DNA of 64,000 bases. It comes from Aspidiotus rigidus (lineage: Eukaryota; Arthropoda; Insecta; Hemiptera; Diaspididae). Within the stretch, counting starts at the first letter, position 1. Every line of letters starts with the position of its first letter. Positions 36,561 through 47,830 of this stretch are shown here, piece after piece. Where the stretch lies: contig JAVHKY010000013.1 in the NCBI GenBank assembly GCA_035079385.1, forward strand, positions 11,034,001 through 11,098,000. The letters are read 5' to 3'. Under the pieces are notes generated by a model. The model searched no databases. It saw only the letters and a program-made list of their open reading frames with translations, and was not told the origin of the DNA. Both the position numbers and the translations under genes were made by a program.

Positions 36561-39500
36561 GTAGGTCATCGGCTTCCTGGTAATTTTCGTGAAACCCACT
36601 TCCTCAAATAGCCTCACCCTACCTGGGACCTCAATTTGATGCAAGAACTGAACGTTTTCCAATTGATTCCCATAAAACATGGTCCCACAGGCCTAATGTC
36701 ACCTGTGTGGAGTGAGTATCGGATCTGCTCAGTTTAGGGACTTGAGAGATTATTCTGTTATAGGTAGTTTCTCAACTGGCTTTTAAATTTATAGTTTTTG
36801 ATGTCCGTATGGACAAAGACTAATCTACTTACTTTTTTAATACGTAGTTATGGTGTCCATTTAGTCTGTAAAATCTATTTATGCCCGCAATAGTTCACTA
36901 AGTCTTGTTTAGGAAGAATCAGAGATTTACCCATGTTCGACCATACCTCTTAGTGGACAGTAGTGCTCTAGGACACCTTAAGAGGAATTCCCAAGGATGA
37001 GTTTAGATCGTGTTGAAACAATTATCGCTTTATAGCACTTGAATACAATTAGAACTCAGGGTTGGCCACACTCTCATCTCCTTCTAGGTCTTCATGTCCC
37101 ATCGTGCTGTAACTACTGCCAGGTTTGCTCTTCAAAAGCAACGCAACGTACTTTCTATATCATATCCTCACTTATATCCTTCGCCCTCGTCACAACTCGC
37201 TCGACTAACTCCTTTCCACCTCTTTCTTCTCATTTTTTCTATTTCTACATTTATGTATTGTAATTCCATCGTATATTATTAGAGGCGATGACCTTTACGA
37301 GCAGTCGCCAAGTTTCTTAATCAAAATTCGCTCTACTATTCAGGTAAATCACCTCCAGTTCTGAATCTGTATTCAATTCGGCATCACTATAGATCTAAAC
37401 GTATTCCGGAATTTCCGGAATTCTCGTAGAAATCAGTTCAGGTAATAAACCTTGATTTTCTTAGAAATATACTCGAAATCAAAGGACGGATGAAGAACGA
37501 ATTCACGCTTGCTTACAAAATTAATCTAGTTTCTTTTTTTTAGCGAATCGAATTTCTAGAACTTCGGTCAGTTTCCATGTAGTGTTGTACCCCATATAGC
37601 CATGACAATTTGAAAAATTGTCCCGGGATGTTCAATATCGGAATAATGATAATCACTAGCACTTGCTACCAATTGTTCGCGGGGAATATACCACCCGGAA
37701 CTCTTATCGCTCCTGAAAATTTCACAATAAAACTACTGGTCGCTTGCCGCTCTATCACGGCTTCCGACTCGTCAATGATGTTGCCATATTGATGGTAGAA
37801 TAAAAAAATTGATTCTTAGTCTATTCCAATTTTTTTCTGAAAAGACAATGGAAAAAAGGTTCATAATTGCGATCTCTAGTCGAGAAATCGCCATCTTTAT
37901 GAGTCAAATACCCGAGCCGATTCCGATGCACGGATATTTTTTTTGAACAAGAGAAACTAAGCAGAGATGAAGGTAAAAAGAAAAATATTGCTTTCTTTAT
38001 TTTCTATTTTTTTTCTCATCAGCCATTTTTTATTATTATTATTTTTTTTTCATAATTTACATTGTAATCATTCGATCTTTCGACGAGATATGGTAAGAAA
38101 ACTAATAAAAGCATAAATCTTCAGCTCTGGAAACCAAAATTCGAGGTTCTCCATCTTTTGTAACCCAACTTCGGAAACCATAAAAAGATTTTCAAATCTT
38201 CCAAGTCGCGACGAAATCACGTATGGCATAGAAAACCAGTCGTGTAATAATTGTGTTTTTATCATAGGAGGAAAAAAATTCTCCTTCATGTAAAGAACGC
38301 TTAGAAATTGAACAAAAAGAAGTATTAGAGAAAAAAAGAAAAAGGATAAAAACGAGGAGCCACATATGAAACAAGGAAAATACATGAATAGAATATAATA
38401 TCCTTCCTCTTTCTTCTTCATACTGAAAAAGAACATACCGTTAGGGTCTAAATACTTTATACATTGCAAAATCTTGTGTCTACGACTATCTATTCTCTTC
38501 GATATCATCTTGGAAAGCCAGGAGTGTGCCATGGCGCGCACAAAAAAAAAATATTATTATCGGAACCTCATTGAAGTACAACAATTCCTTTTCGAAGAAC
38601 AAGATTAAAACGTTAGGGACAGATCGACCACAATAAAACACTTATGGGCTAGAAAGAAAAAAAAAGGGTGCTTGGCATCATGTTATCAAAATACAAATCT
38701 AAAAAGAAAGAAAAAAAGAAAGAAAAGGAGGGAAGTTGATATGTATTTTGAAAATAAAGAACAGCGAGAATCGCGACAATCCGTTTAGGTGTAGACAATC
38801 ATAAAGAGTTTGGTTACCTGAGAAATGGACAGGGTTAAGTTTACTGCACAACTCTTTTGTCTCCAGAGTCTAGCCGTACAAAAAAGATTTGACCTTTGCA
38901 GACTGTGGCGACAAGAAGTTACCAACTATTATAGTTTATTTTTTGTCTAAAGACTGCTCTCTACTCCAGCTGGACGGAAGGAAATTTCCTTGTGTTCCTT
39001 GAAGCTATTTCTAGGTTGTAAATCAGTGGATGATTTCGTTAGTGTCTCAGAGCTTCAAAACTTGAATAACTAACGGTTGAATGGAGACGCTACATAAAAA
39101 AAAAAGTAATTTCCTGACTTTTGCAATTTTGTACTGTAGAATAGAAATTATGAAGTGAAACTTCTGACCACTCAATCTTGACTTATCTACTGCGCTTGTT
39201 CTTTGAGTACAAATTTTTTGCGTTTTCTTTACCAGCAAGGACACGTTTTTGTTTCGCAGAAGAATTCAAAGTGACCTTTCTATTCCTTCTCCTGCCATTT
39301 ATCTGTCAGTTGATTGATTTCTTTTCCTACATTACAAATCGCGAGGAAGAAGCTGAGCGGAACAAGAAGTAAAATAACTTGCCAAGAGAGAAGAAATTAG
39401 TTCATCATATTTTCACAACCTACATATTATCGTCTGGTCTAATGGTATTACAAAAAGTTCAACGGTAGCAGAAACCTGCGATATCTGCTCTTTGTCAAAG

Positions 39501-42355
39501 GTTCTCCGAGTCTAAAGGCTCTTAGTCGTAAAGTTTCCTTGTTTTAGATGGGAGAAGAATTGGATATGATTCTGAGACGAAAAGTGAAGCATGAGACCAT
39601 CTACTGAGAATTGAAAATCATTTATGCTGGGAGAAAAAGTCGTGATCATTGTTGACGCGTGAGTTTGATTCTGAAAAACTGTCGAAGCGACGTCGTGGAT
39701 CAGAAGTCTGCTGTCGAGCAGTCGAGATTGACGCGTTTCTGTGTCCATCGTATAAAATGCTTTCTAACATTCAAATTTCCGTCGACAAGACATGTACCGT
39801 ACATTCACGATTCTTCAGGTGTACAAAGTATAGATGGTAAAATGGATTTTGCTGAATACGACTCGACTATTATATCGTCAACCCCGATGTTTTTATAACA
39901 AAACAACGCGCACAGCCAAGAAGCCGGACAGCTATGGTTCGAAGCGCGATGGAACCGGTATATTATGCGGCGCGCTCGAGAATAGAGTGCTCTTCTATTA
40001 AAACACAACATCTTTCTTAACCAACATCATAAATAGCATTAGTCTTACGTTACCCAGCCTTCGTTACTGCCTCAGGCAGGCCGGCATCGGCGTATGCGTG
40101 AGCCCCATAGCTCGTCGATCCGCCGCCTATCCATTCAAGAAACGTCACTTCCTTAACAACTTAATTTCTTTCCTTCATTAAGTTTTACCTTTTATCAACA
40201 ATCCACTTCTCCGCGCCAATTATTTTTTACTCTCCCCTCCTCTTCTGTTCTATACACAACGAGTTTATAGACTCATTTTTTATGAAATCGCTACCTCATT
40301 GTTCGGACTTTGAAGAGAGATGTTCTCTTTTATGATGTCTTCTTATAGAGGCATCACAGATACTGCACTTCGAATAACCGGTCTAATTTCTAATCGCTGA
40401 CTTCGTACAAATAATATAGTCTAGGCTACAATTTTATATTATTACTTTTCTTTTTTTTTCTGCCGTGATGAAGCCTATACGAAGGTCAGGATGTAGCGGC
40501 TAGATTAACAGAAAAAGAGAGAAAAAGAAACGCCGGAATGAACCTTCGCATCACATTCGGTGTTATCCTAATACACGCTTTCACGGAAAGGAATTGAAAA
40601 GGGAAAAAAATGTGTATTGGATTAAAAGGATGTGCGGAAGGTACAATTGGGTTGAAGGATGTGCGAAAGGTACAGTGGCTACGAGACCGAGACAATTGAA
40701 TCAGCCCACAGGAAATCGCGTTTTCTCTTAAATAGAAATGCTAATGATCTAAGAGTGTATGTACCCTGTGTATAGAAAAATAGCTTCACAAAGACTTACT
40801 GTGTCCTCCTGGTATCCTTCTTGGAAGTGTTGGCGGTCCTTTCAATTGAGAGTTGCGAACAGAATTCAGAAATGTATGTTAATTTATGTCGGAAATCAGT
40901 TTCACCTCACATTTCATGACGGCACGAGCCTTTAGAACTCGGTTTCAGTCGGTGCTACGAGAAATTTCTTGATTCTTTATTTTTGTACGAATTGGGTGAT
41001 CGTTTGCCATATTAAACGTTCCACCCTGCCGCTCGTATTACGCGAAATCAAATGTCTGCGTACAAAACCTTGCATGCGATATTCTCACAATTTCAACATG
41101 AATGAAATCACGCAGGGAAGAAAGAATGGTAGCTTACACGAATCCGTTCCTTTAAGTTACGGCACTTTCGGTTAAACAACCATCTTCGAGCCTGAAATGA
41201 AAGCAACTGACGAACAAAAGAGAATTGCACAAATCGTTGCAAATCAAATTATATTATTCTAAAAAGTTATTTCGTCAAACACCACTCGTATAGCTCCTTT
41301 TTCATCGAAGAGCAGAAAGTGGTCTGACCCCATTATCATGAACATGATTAATACCTAAGTAAAATACTGAGAACGATATACCTTCACAACAAAAATAAAA
41401 CAAAGATCATGTTTCATGTATTTTTATACGCCTAAAAGCCATCTCTACTTCATGGCATCATCATCAGAGGGTTCTTCTGCTAACGGCTAAAGGACTCACT
41501 TCTTAAGACTAGTTTAAACCTAGTCCAATAATATGTACTCTGCATCAGGCTAATTAATTCCTCCCATTTCTAGCCTAATCACTGGCTCTTTTCTTAGTCT
41601 AGAATATGTTTGGTTATCAACTCAGGAAAAATTTTTCAAGTCTTACCATTTGAGGGATACGTTACCAAGCAGGTATACTCATTTTTTCAGACTTTTTATG
41701 AAGAATTGTGAATCTATAGTCAAACCAGGCCTTTACCCTCTCACCTCACTCAGTTACCGTAGTTGAAAAATTTGGAAGGCGCGCGAGCGTGCTAAATCTA
41801 CAATTACGGTATCACTGATGAACTTTTTAAGAAGTGCACAAACTTTCAGCCTCAAAAATCTCAATAATAGTTATTGATCTTTTTCTTTGGTATAGTCGAC
41901 GAACTTTGAAAAGGCACATGAGCGGGCTAATAACATTCACGCTCAAAAAATCTCGATATAGCACACAAACTTTGTAAAAGGTGTATAAGCGTACTAATTT
42001 TTTTAAAGATGGCTGTTTACCCCACTCGTTTATTTATCCGGAAAATTGAAAGTCACAAAATGAGTTAACTTTTCCCAGGACACTTCAGAGGTCCAAAACG
42101 TGTCAACATTTTCCAGTACACTCCAGAGGCACACAAGCGTACTAATTGTATCATAGGTACAACCAGAACAAATTATGCCGTTGCAAAAACGGTGTATAAG
42201 AAATATAAAATGTACAAAGTACAGAAAAAACGAGAAGTGCGACTGCACTCGAAGAGTCCTTATCTGAACTAAAAAAAGAACAAGTTAGACGTTATGGAAT
42301 AATCAATAAACGTTCACACATGTACATTTTGATACTATTGTATGACTATATAATA
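36561..42355. other. Unannotated AT-rich sequence
   Basis: Nothing rises above background for about 5.8 kb apart from two things. A degenerate ~100-bp repetition occurs at 41770-42150, where phrases like AACTTT(G)AAAAGG(C/T)..(A/G)AGCG(T/G)(A/G)CTAA recur. A CpG-richer patch lies around 39900-40130. The minus-strand frame at 38068-38541 (157 codons) is dominated by F/L/K low-complexity runs and shows no domain, so it is not called. Confidence 0.35.
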
Positions 42356-43534
42356 GAGGACGTTTGCCCCACTCCAATATACCAAGGTACATACCCAGTA
42401 AAAAAATCCAAAAATTTTTGATACATAAAACAGTTAAATTTAGTTATTTTAAGGCTAAATATCAATCTTTTTACAACATTTTTTTCTTACTCACTACTCC
42501 AAAAATTTTCAAAATTTTGTATCAATTTTATCTATTTTTAGTCAATATTCTACGTACTCTAATATTTTACTAAAATTTAGTTATTTTAAGGCAAATATCA
42601 TTCATTTCACACCATTTTTTCTTACTCACTACTCCAAAAAATTTCGAAAAAAAATTTTGTATCATTTTGTATCAATTTTCACCCATTTTAGTCAAGATTC
42701 TCGGTGCTCTAATGTTGACTAAAATAATGAAAGACATTTAAATTTAGTTATTTTAAGGTAAAATATCAATCATTTCACATCTGAATTTCTTTCAGAATTG
42801 ATACAAATTGATATAAAATATATACAAATGTTTAAAAATTTGATACAAAAATTAAGAGATGTAAATAAGGAAAAGAGGTGAAATTGAAACAAAAGTATGG
42901 AAATATTCATGCTATCTGAAAATTGTTCCGCCACTGAATTTTAATAGTTGTGCAATTGTAAAAAATAAGCCTGGGGCATAGGAAACACGTCATGGTGAAT
43001 GAGTGGGTCAATATTAGAGCACCTATAATCTTGACTAAAATAGATGAAATTGACACAAAAATGATACAAAAGTTTTGAAATTTTTTGGAGTAGTGAGTAA
43101 GAAAAAAAGATGTGAAATGATTGATATTTTACCTTAAAATAACTAAATTTAAATGTTTTTCATTATTTTAGTCAATCTTAGAGCACCTAGAATCTTGACT
43201 AAAATGGGTGAAAATTGATACAAAATGATACAAAATTTTTTTTTGAAATTTTTTGGAGTAGTGAGTAAGAAAAAATGGTGTGAAATGAATGATACTTGCC
43301 TTAAAATAACTAAATTTTAGTAAAATATTAGAGTACGTAGAATATTGACTAAAAATAGATGAAATTGATACAAAATTTTGAAAATTTTTGGAGTAGTGAG
43401 TAAGAAAAAAATGTTGTAAAAAGATTGATATTTAGCCTTAAAATAACTAAATTTAACTGTTTTATGTATCAAAAATTTTTGGATTTTTTTACTGGGTATG
43501 TACCTTGGTATATTGGAGTGGGGCAAACGTCCTC
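42356..43534. mobile_element. Foldback element with ~430-bp inverted arms
   Basis: The left end GAGGACGTTTGCCCCACTCC is mirrored exactly by GGAGTGGGGCAAACGTCCTC at the right end. The arms (about 42356-42786 and 43104-43534) stay nearly identical throughout, around a ~320-bp centre. Each arm is itself built of two to three tandem ~200-bp subrepeats sharing AAATTTAGTTATTTTAAGG and TTACTCACTACTCCAAAAA. Because the arms are inverted copies, the same 69-codon frame appears on opposite strands at 42364 and 43553; it is repeat-derived. No transposase and no convincing target duplication are seen. Any read-through transcript would form a very long double-stranded RNA. Confidence 0.8.
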
Positions 43535-43774
43535 CCTTACTACTTAATAGCAATTGAAATCTACCTCTGACGAAATAGGAAGAGACAAGATAATACCAGC
43601 TATCTTTCAGTTATAAAGGAAATGTTTTAATAAGAAAATGATGTACCTCAAAACCATTTCCTGGAATAGACAATAAACCGACAAGAACTGACAAGAGACC
43701 AATATGGAATAAGTCAAAAATACAAGCGCTATGTGTTCTCATTTTTCTTTGGAAAAATAGACTTCATGTCTAAA
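43535..43774. other. Host-like spacer between foldback and AT-rich insert
   Basis: Ordinary base composition, no gene. It separates the foldback element from the mollicute-like segment. Confidence 0.4.
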
Positions 43775-44990
43775 ATATTCATAAAACCTTGTCCAAATTT
43801 GACAAAAATTCAGAATCTCCTAGTTTATTTGAATTTATCTTCATGAGACAATAATATCTTCTAATATTTCAACATCTTCAAAACATTTTTTTGGTAATAT
43901 AATTTTAAACCCATTTATACAATAGAAAATTATTTTCTAATTTGGTAAATTATAAAATATAATAATTTATCATATAATTGCTCCAAAAGTTCTAAAAATA
44001 CTTAATTATTAGATAAAGATGAATTATTTATTTTAATTTATTTTTAGTATACAATTTCATATATTCTATTAAATCTTTTCATTATTTTTATTTTCATTAA
44101 ATTCTTCTAAATCATTCAAAGATCAATATATATATAATATCTTTTATTTTATATCTTTTATAGTAATATAGAACTATTTATCATTTTTAATACCAAAATA
44201 TTTATTTTTTTTAAATAACAATGTAGTTACATTTTTAAGACCAAGCTGCTCAGGCAAGAGTCGATAAGTCTAGATAACTTCAATATTTCTTATTTAAACA
44301 AAACATTATTATTAGATAAAAAAATCAAATGTTTAAAATATAATATTTTTACATTAGAATTTTTATATTATGTATTATAAATATTTTCATATTATAATTT
44401 TCAATTTTTCTTGGTCTTCATCATTAATGCTTGTTCTCCTTTATGGTGGATAGCTTGTGGGGTTTTTAATATCAAAGTCTTACCTATTTTTATTAATAAT
44501 AATTTTATTCAATTCTTCCTGATATAAAATATCACTATGATCTAATTTTTTCTTCAGAAAAAAGTTTTCTATTTTATCATTAAATTTTTTATTTGATTGT
44601 TCAAAAGCTACTGCTCAATTACCACATGTTTCTAGTGAGTTTTCTGCAAAAGCTACTAATTGATTTGTTTTTACAATAAGAGTCTCACCATATTTTTCTT
44701 TAGTCGCTAAATTTAAATTATTATTCATATTTTTTGTCAATTATATTGTCCAAAACATTCTCATCATCTTTGTATTGAACTGAAATAGGAACTCAATCTA
44801 ATACTTTTTTTCAAATTTGACATTTTATTTAAAGGAAAAAAATATTATATTATTCCTGTTGTTTTCAATCCTTCCAGTTTATTCTTAGGTTTTAACATAA
44901 TTATTATATTTTCATCTACTTTTTTGTCATTTTTTTCATTCATACTTTCTAGGAAACCACTCTATCTTTCCCATAACATTTTTGACCTAT
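43775..44990 (-). other. Extremely AT-rich insert that reads as decayed protein in a TGA=Trp code
   Basis: This 1.2-kb block is far more AT-rich than its flanks. Under the standard code it has no frame above 60 codons, but with TGA read as tryptophan the minus strand yields several protein-like stretches with strongly lysine/asparagine/isoleucine-biased composition. In 5'-to-3' order these are a 33-codon frame starting at 44943; QIWKKVLDWVPISVQYKDDE (about 44810-44750) running to stops at 44725; the 82-codon frame at 44480-44728; KTLILKTPQAIHHKGEQALM (about 44475-44415); YWSYLDLSTLAWAAWS (near 44240-44290); and KKCFEDVEILEDIIVSWR (near 43850-43910). Tryptophan TGA fits mollicutes such as Spiroplasma. 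Frameshifts and stops separate the pieces. No family is recognised. It is either a horizontally acquired fragment or a chimeric assembly join. Confidence 0.6.
44480..44728 (-). pseudogene. 82-codon mollicute-code open frame, unrecognised
   Basis: ATG at 44728-44726, stop TAA at 44482-44480. The single internal TGA (44617-44615, codon 38) reads as tryptophan in ...ETCGNWAVAFEQ. The product is hydrophilic and lysine-rich, with a likely helical C-terminal half and no signal peptide or membrane segment. The preceding frame ends in tandem stops that overlap this start. The following frame (+KTLILKTPQAIHHKG) continues past its end after a frameshift, so all three may be pieces of one broken gene. 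No function is assigned. Codon use (A/T-ending) contrasts with the insect genes nearby. Confidence 0.5.
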
Positions 44991-45009
44991 CTATTTTTTT
45001 TTTGTTGAC

Positions 45010-45310
45010 TTTATCGATGGCTTCAATTTTACTGTGTCTTCACAAATCAATAAACACACCAGTCCAGTAGCAGTGGCTAGGAAACTGATTAAGGTTATGA
45101 ATACCGCAACTTCGATAATGAAAAACAATAGGTAGACCATACTGATTTGAGAACACTCTCAGAGTTCCTTAGGACAATTGTGAAGCTTTTCAAAATTGAT
45201 TAATTGGCTGACGTATATTTCAATGTGGTGTGTGACCTATTTTCGGGTAACAATCGATTAACTCTTCCAGAGCGGGAGATCTTGATTCGAAATCGTGTGT
45301 TTGAAAAGTC
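45010..45310 (+). pseudogene. Inverted, degenerate paralogue of the unrecognised gene at 45713-46521
   Basis: On the plus strand the order FIDGFNFTVSSQINKHTSPV, AVARKLIKVMNTATSIMKNN, then after stops LRTIVKLFKI and YFNVVCDLFSGNNRLTLPER follows the minus-strand neighbour segment by segment (SSQKNKHANLVAVVRK, ITSLIMNN, LRSVVKLFKN, CFDVICDLFSENNRIASEER). Two in-frame stops lie between 45130 and 45200. The similarity begins abruptly just where the AT-rich mollicute-like insert ends, so the insert may have replaced or interrupted its 5' part. The downstream open frame to 45557 continues into a MITE and is not conserved. Confidence 0.65.
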
Positions 45311-45524
45311 TTGTTTGCTCAACCTGTCACTTGTCTTTTTCTATGGAAGAGAACAATGTTGGGGTACTCTTGTCCCTTATTATGATTTAGAAGCAAAAAG
45401 ATTTCAGTTCGGGTCACACACCCACAATCTAAAATGTATACTGTCTATGTCAGACCGATGCATCCCTCCTCATTTCCGTTCCTATTTTACCAAACTTGGA
45501 ACTACATGTAAAGTTTTTGCCTGT

Positions 45525-45694
45525 CAGTGGCGGCCCCAGGAATTTTGCCCAAGGTAGGCCAGCCGAAGGCCTGCGAACTGCCAGGTAGGCCGACGATTTA
45601 AGAGGGGTGGGGACCGTAGGGTTTATTTCTGTCATTTGGTGCTACAGAGTTTCTACAAAAACTTTTGAAAAGGCCAAAGGGTGGGCCGCCACTG
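45525..45694. mobile_element. hAT-like MITE (CAGTGGCGGCCC termini)
   Basis: It begins CAGTGGCGGCCCC and ends GGGCCGCCACTG, the standard CAGTGGCGG-type hAT terminus. Flanks TTGCCTGT (45517-45524) and TTGCCGGC (45695-45702) agree at six of eight positions, consistent with an aged 8-bp duplication. Length is 170 bp and non-coding. It sits between the two inverted paralogues. Confidence 0.8.
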
Positions 45695-45712
45695 TTGCCG
45701 GCCCCCCATGAT

Positions 45713-46521
45713 TTAGAAGCAATCGTCGAACACACGATTTTGAATCAGTATGTCCCGCTCTTCAGAAGCAATTCGATTGTTTTCCGAAAATAAGTCACAG
45801 ATCACATCGAAACATTTGTCAGCCAACTGGTCGTTTTTAAAAAGCTTCACAACGGACCTAAGGAACTTGGAGAGCTTTTTCAAATCTCTATGGTCCACCT
45901 TAGCGTTATTCATTATCAAACTTGTGATATTCACAATGTTATCCATTTTCCTTACAACTGCTACTAGATTGGCGTGCTTATTCTTCTGTGAAGACCCTGT
46001 AACAAGCTGCCGTACTTCATTGGCGAAATTGGTCAACCGTCCATTCCTCAACGGTTCAGCTATTCTGACTGAAGTAGCATCTAAGTACTCATCTGAACGT
46101 AATAACCAATACATAAATGCGACTAATCGTTGAAATTGGGTCATTGATTGTAAAACTTGTTCCTACTTGGTTGTCCAAGTCATACCCACTCCACGTTTCG
46201 GGTCGGATAAATTATGAAGAAGAAACTGTTTAAAGAACGCTAATTTTCAGCTGTCTAAAATGTTGCACAAACGTAAAATTCATGTATTTATACTGTATCA
46301 TCCACATACCGTACCGGAAGTGTGTTACACACTGCCAGTAACCATAAATTTGTCTCTGCACGTTCAACTGGTGCTCCAATTCTTTCACCCGGGAGGCTAT
46401 CGTCATGAGAAAGCGTATAATACGTCTTCAACTCTTCGTTCTGCTGACTCGGAGAACGCGTAGAATCCGCCGAAACCGTTTTCAAAATCGTAGTTCCTGC
46501 AATCAGAGCTTCCAATACGTA
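45713..46521 (-). CDS. Unrecognised gene, at least two exons (5' end not found)
   Basis: The long 3' exon encodes 143 residues from an internal ATG (46144) to TAA at 45713. It begins MTQFQRLVAFMYWLLRSDEY and ends DILIQNRVFDDCF. The product is rich in charged residues and probably helical, with no recognised domain. Upstream, 46315-46521 is open (starting YVLEALIAGTTILKTVSADS) after a good acceptor TTTTCTCTAG at 46522. A phase-0 GT-AG pair (CCG|GTACGG at 46314; AAGTAG|GAA at 46163) joins the two, giving ...CNTLP-EQVLQSMTQFQ. That donor is weak. The alternative acceptor AACAG at 46226 keeps frame but meets a TAG at 46165-46163, which would make this a pseudogene. An inverted paralogue at 45010-45310 preserves the same protein order, showing that the reading frame is real. 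Function unknown. Confidence 0.55.
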
Positions 46522-46820
46522 CTAGAGAAAAGTTTTGGAACGTCATTATGCAGAGTACAAAGAGAATAGAATGTTGTAGTTTTCAAAGATAACTTTCTGA
46601 CGCGAGGTTAGGTTTTGAGAAAAAAGTAAACGCTCATCACATCACGTAAGCAGATCTGATTAAATACTCAATAAGTACCCAAATAATCAACGCTCGAGAA
46701 TTTAATCTTTATACGCTGATAGCGTTTCATTTTGCGTTCAGTCATACACATAATGAAAAAGTTTATTAGCTATACCTAAGAAAAATATCGATGACTATAT
46801 CGAGATTTCTGAGCCTGAAC

Positions 46821-46967
46821 CAGCGTCGGACTGGTCTGGATGGCTAACTGGCGATCACCAGGGGCCCGGACAAGAATAGGACCCCTCGAGGGCAACTTTT
46901 GACATAGGAAATGCGATAGAAAACTAGGAAAAAAAGAGAAAACTGAGATGACCGCAGTCCGACACTG
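46821..46967. mobile_element. hAT-like MITE with near-exact 8-bp target duplication
   Basis: The left end CAGCGTCGGACTGG and the right end (reverse-complemented) CAGTGTCGGACTGC differ by two bases. Flanking GCCTGAAC (46813-46820) and GCCTAAAC (46968-46975) match at seven of eight positions. Length is 147 bp, non-coding. Terminal sequence and duplication length indicate the hAT superfamily. Confidence 0.8.
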
Positions 46968-47317
46968 GCCTAAACGTTTGTGCGTTTTGAAAAATACTAG
47001 ATGAGTTATTAATGAATTTAAAGGAGAATTTGAGAGTATTGAGGAGATATTTTAATGAATTGTCCCAGGGGCCACGTTTTACATCTCCTCTATTTCGACT
47101 AGTTTGATGGTAAGAATGATGAAAATTACTCGCTGACATCGTTGAGAATAATGTTTAGTGAATTTTGGGATCCACAAAACTAACAAGAAAATGTTGAAAC
47201 GCATCATTCAAAAGCTCTTTTTAAAGCGAAAATTAAGCGGAAAAACCTACATTTGTTCTAAAAAGAGTTAGGTAAATATTTAGAGTGAAATTTTGAGGGA
47301 TCACAAAACTAGCAAGA

Positions 47318-47830
47318 AAGCAATGAGAAGAAAACTCTGGGAACAAATGGAGATTGCAAGAGCAAAGAGGAAGAAAGCCTGCCTTTTGAACAATGTAATT
47401 ACGTTTGATATCGAAAAATTATTTGGCCTGGTGATTGAACAAGAGAAGAACAAAACCAACCAATAAGATGGCAGGAACCTACCTGGCCAATAGAAACGCA
47501 GTATTTAAACCAATAGAGTGAACTAATCACTATGCAGTATGTTTTAGCCAATAAGAACACAATGTTATATCATTGTAAGAGTAAGTTTCCAAGAGTGAAC
47601 CAATCACAATACAGCATTGTTGTAGTCGATAAGATCACAGTGTTAAACTATAAAAACTCATGTCTAAGGCCTTGTTTTCCAGTTGCGATACAACTGATGA
47701 TGGGACAACACCCGAAAGTACTCTTGTAAAAGCAACTAATAAAGTAGAATTGTACATTTGGAAAACTTTTTCAATATTAGTGCTCTACTTATACTTTACT
47801 CACTCAATATGAGTTCCAATAATAGATAAA
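47318..47830 (+). mobile_element. 5'-truncated Penelope-like element, family 2 (3' end only)
   Basis: It opens in the C-terminal coding part (RRKLWEQMEIARAKRKKACL, stop TAA near 47465) and runs through the family's 3' region to about 47830. It matches the reverse complement of 55386-55850 and the plus strand of 57576-57843. Repeated CCAATxxGA words (CCAATAAG, CCAATCAC, CCAATAGA) stud the 3' region. It carries the ribozyme-like core at 47694-47717. With no reverse transcriptase left, it is a dead copy. Confidence 0.75.
47682..47720 (+). ncRNA. Hammerhead-ribozyme-like core (PLE family 2, solo copy)
   Basis: CTGATGA (47694-47700), one extra T, a GGG/CCC three-pair stem with a six-base loop, then GAAA (47714-47717) reproduce the order of the hammerhead catalytic core. 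AGTTG...CAACT hairpins immediately upstream. PLE terminal repeats are known to encode hammerhead motifs. The remaining helix and cleavage dinucleotide could not be placed with confidence, so activity is not claimed. Confidence 0.45.

Noticed and set aside
38068..38541. 157-codon minus-strand frame
   Set aside because: Low-complexity phenylalanine, leucine and lysine runs in AT-rich DNA, no domain, no splice or start support.
43775..44990. Mitochondrial insertion (NUMT) as the explanation of the AT-rich TGA=Trp segment
   Set aside because: Insect mitochondria also use TGA for tryptophan, but the predicted peptides are hydrophilic and lysine-rich and match none of the conserved hydrophobic mitochondrial proteins.
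44990..45090. Minus-strand frame continuing the mollicute-code reading into FIDLWRHSKIEAID-like sequence
   Set aside because: The plus strand here encodes the degenerate paralogue of the neighbouring gene (SSQINKHTSPVAVARK), so this minus frame is probably its shadow. The insert is taken to end near 44990.
45204..45557. 117-codon plus-strand frame as an intact gene
   Set aside because: Only its first third matches the paralogue; upstream similarity is broken by stops and the 3' part runs into a hAT MITE.
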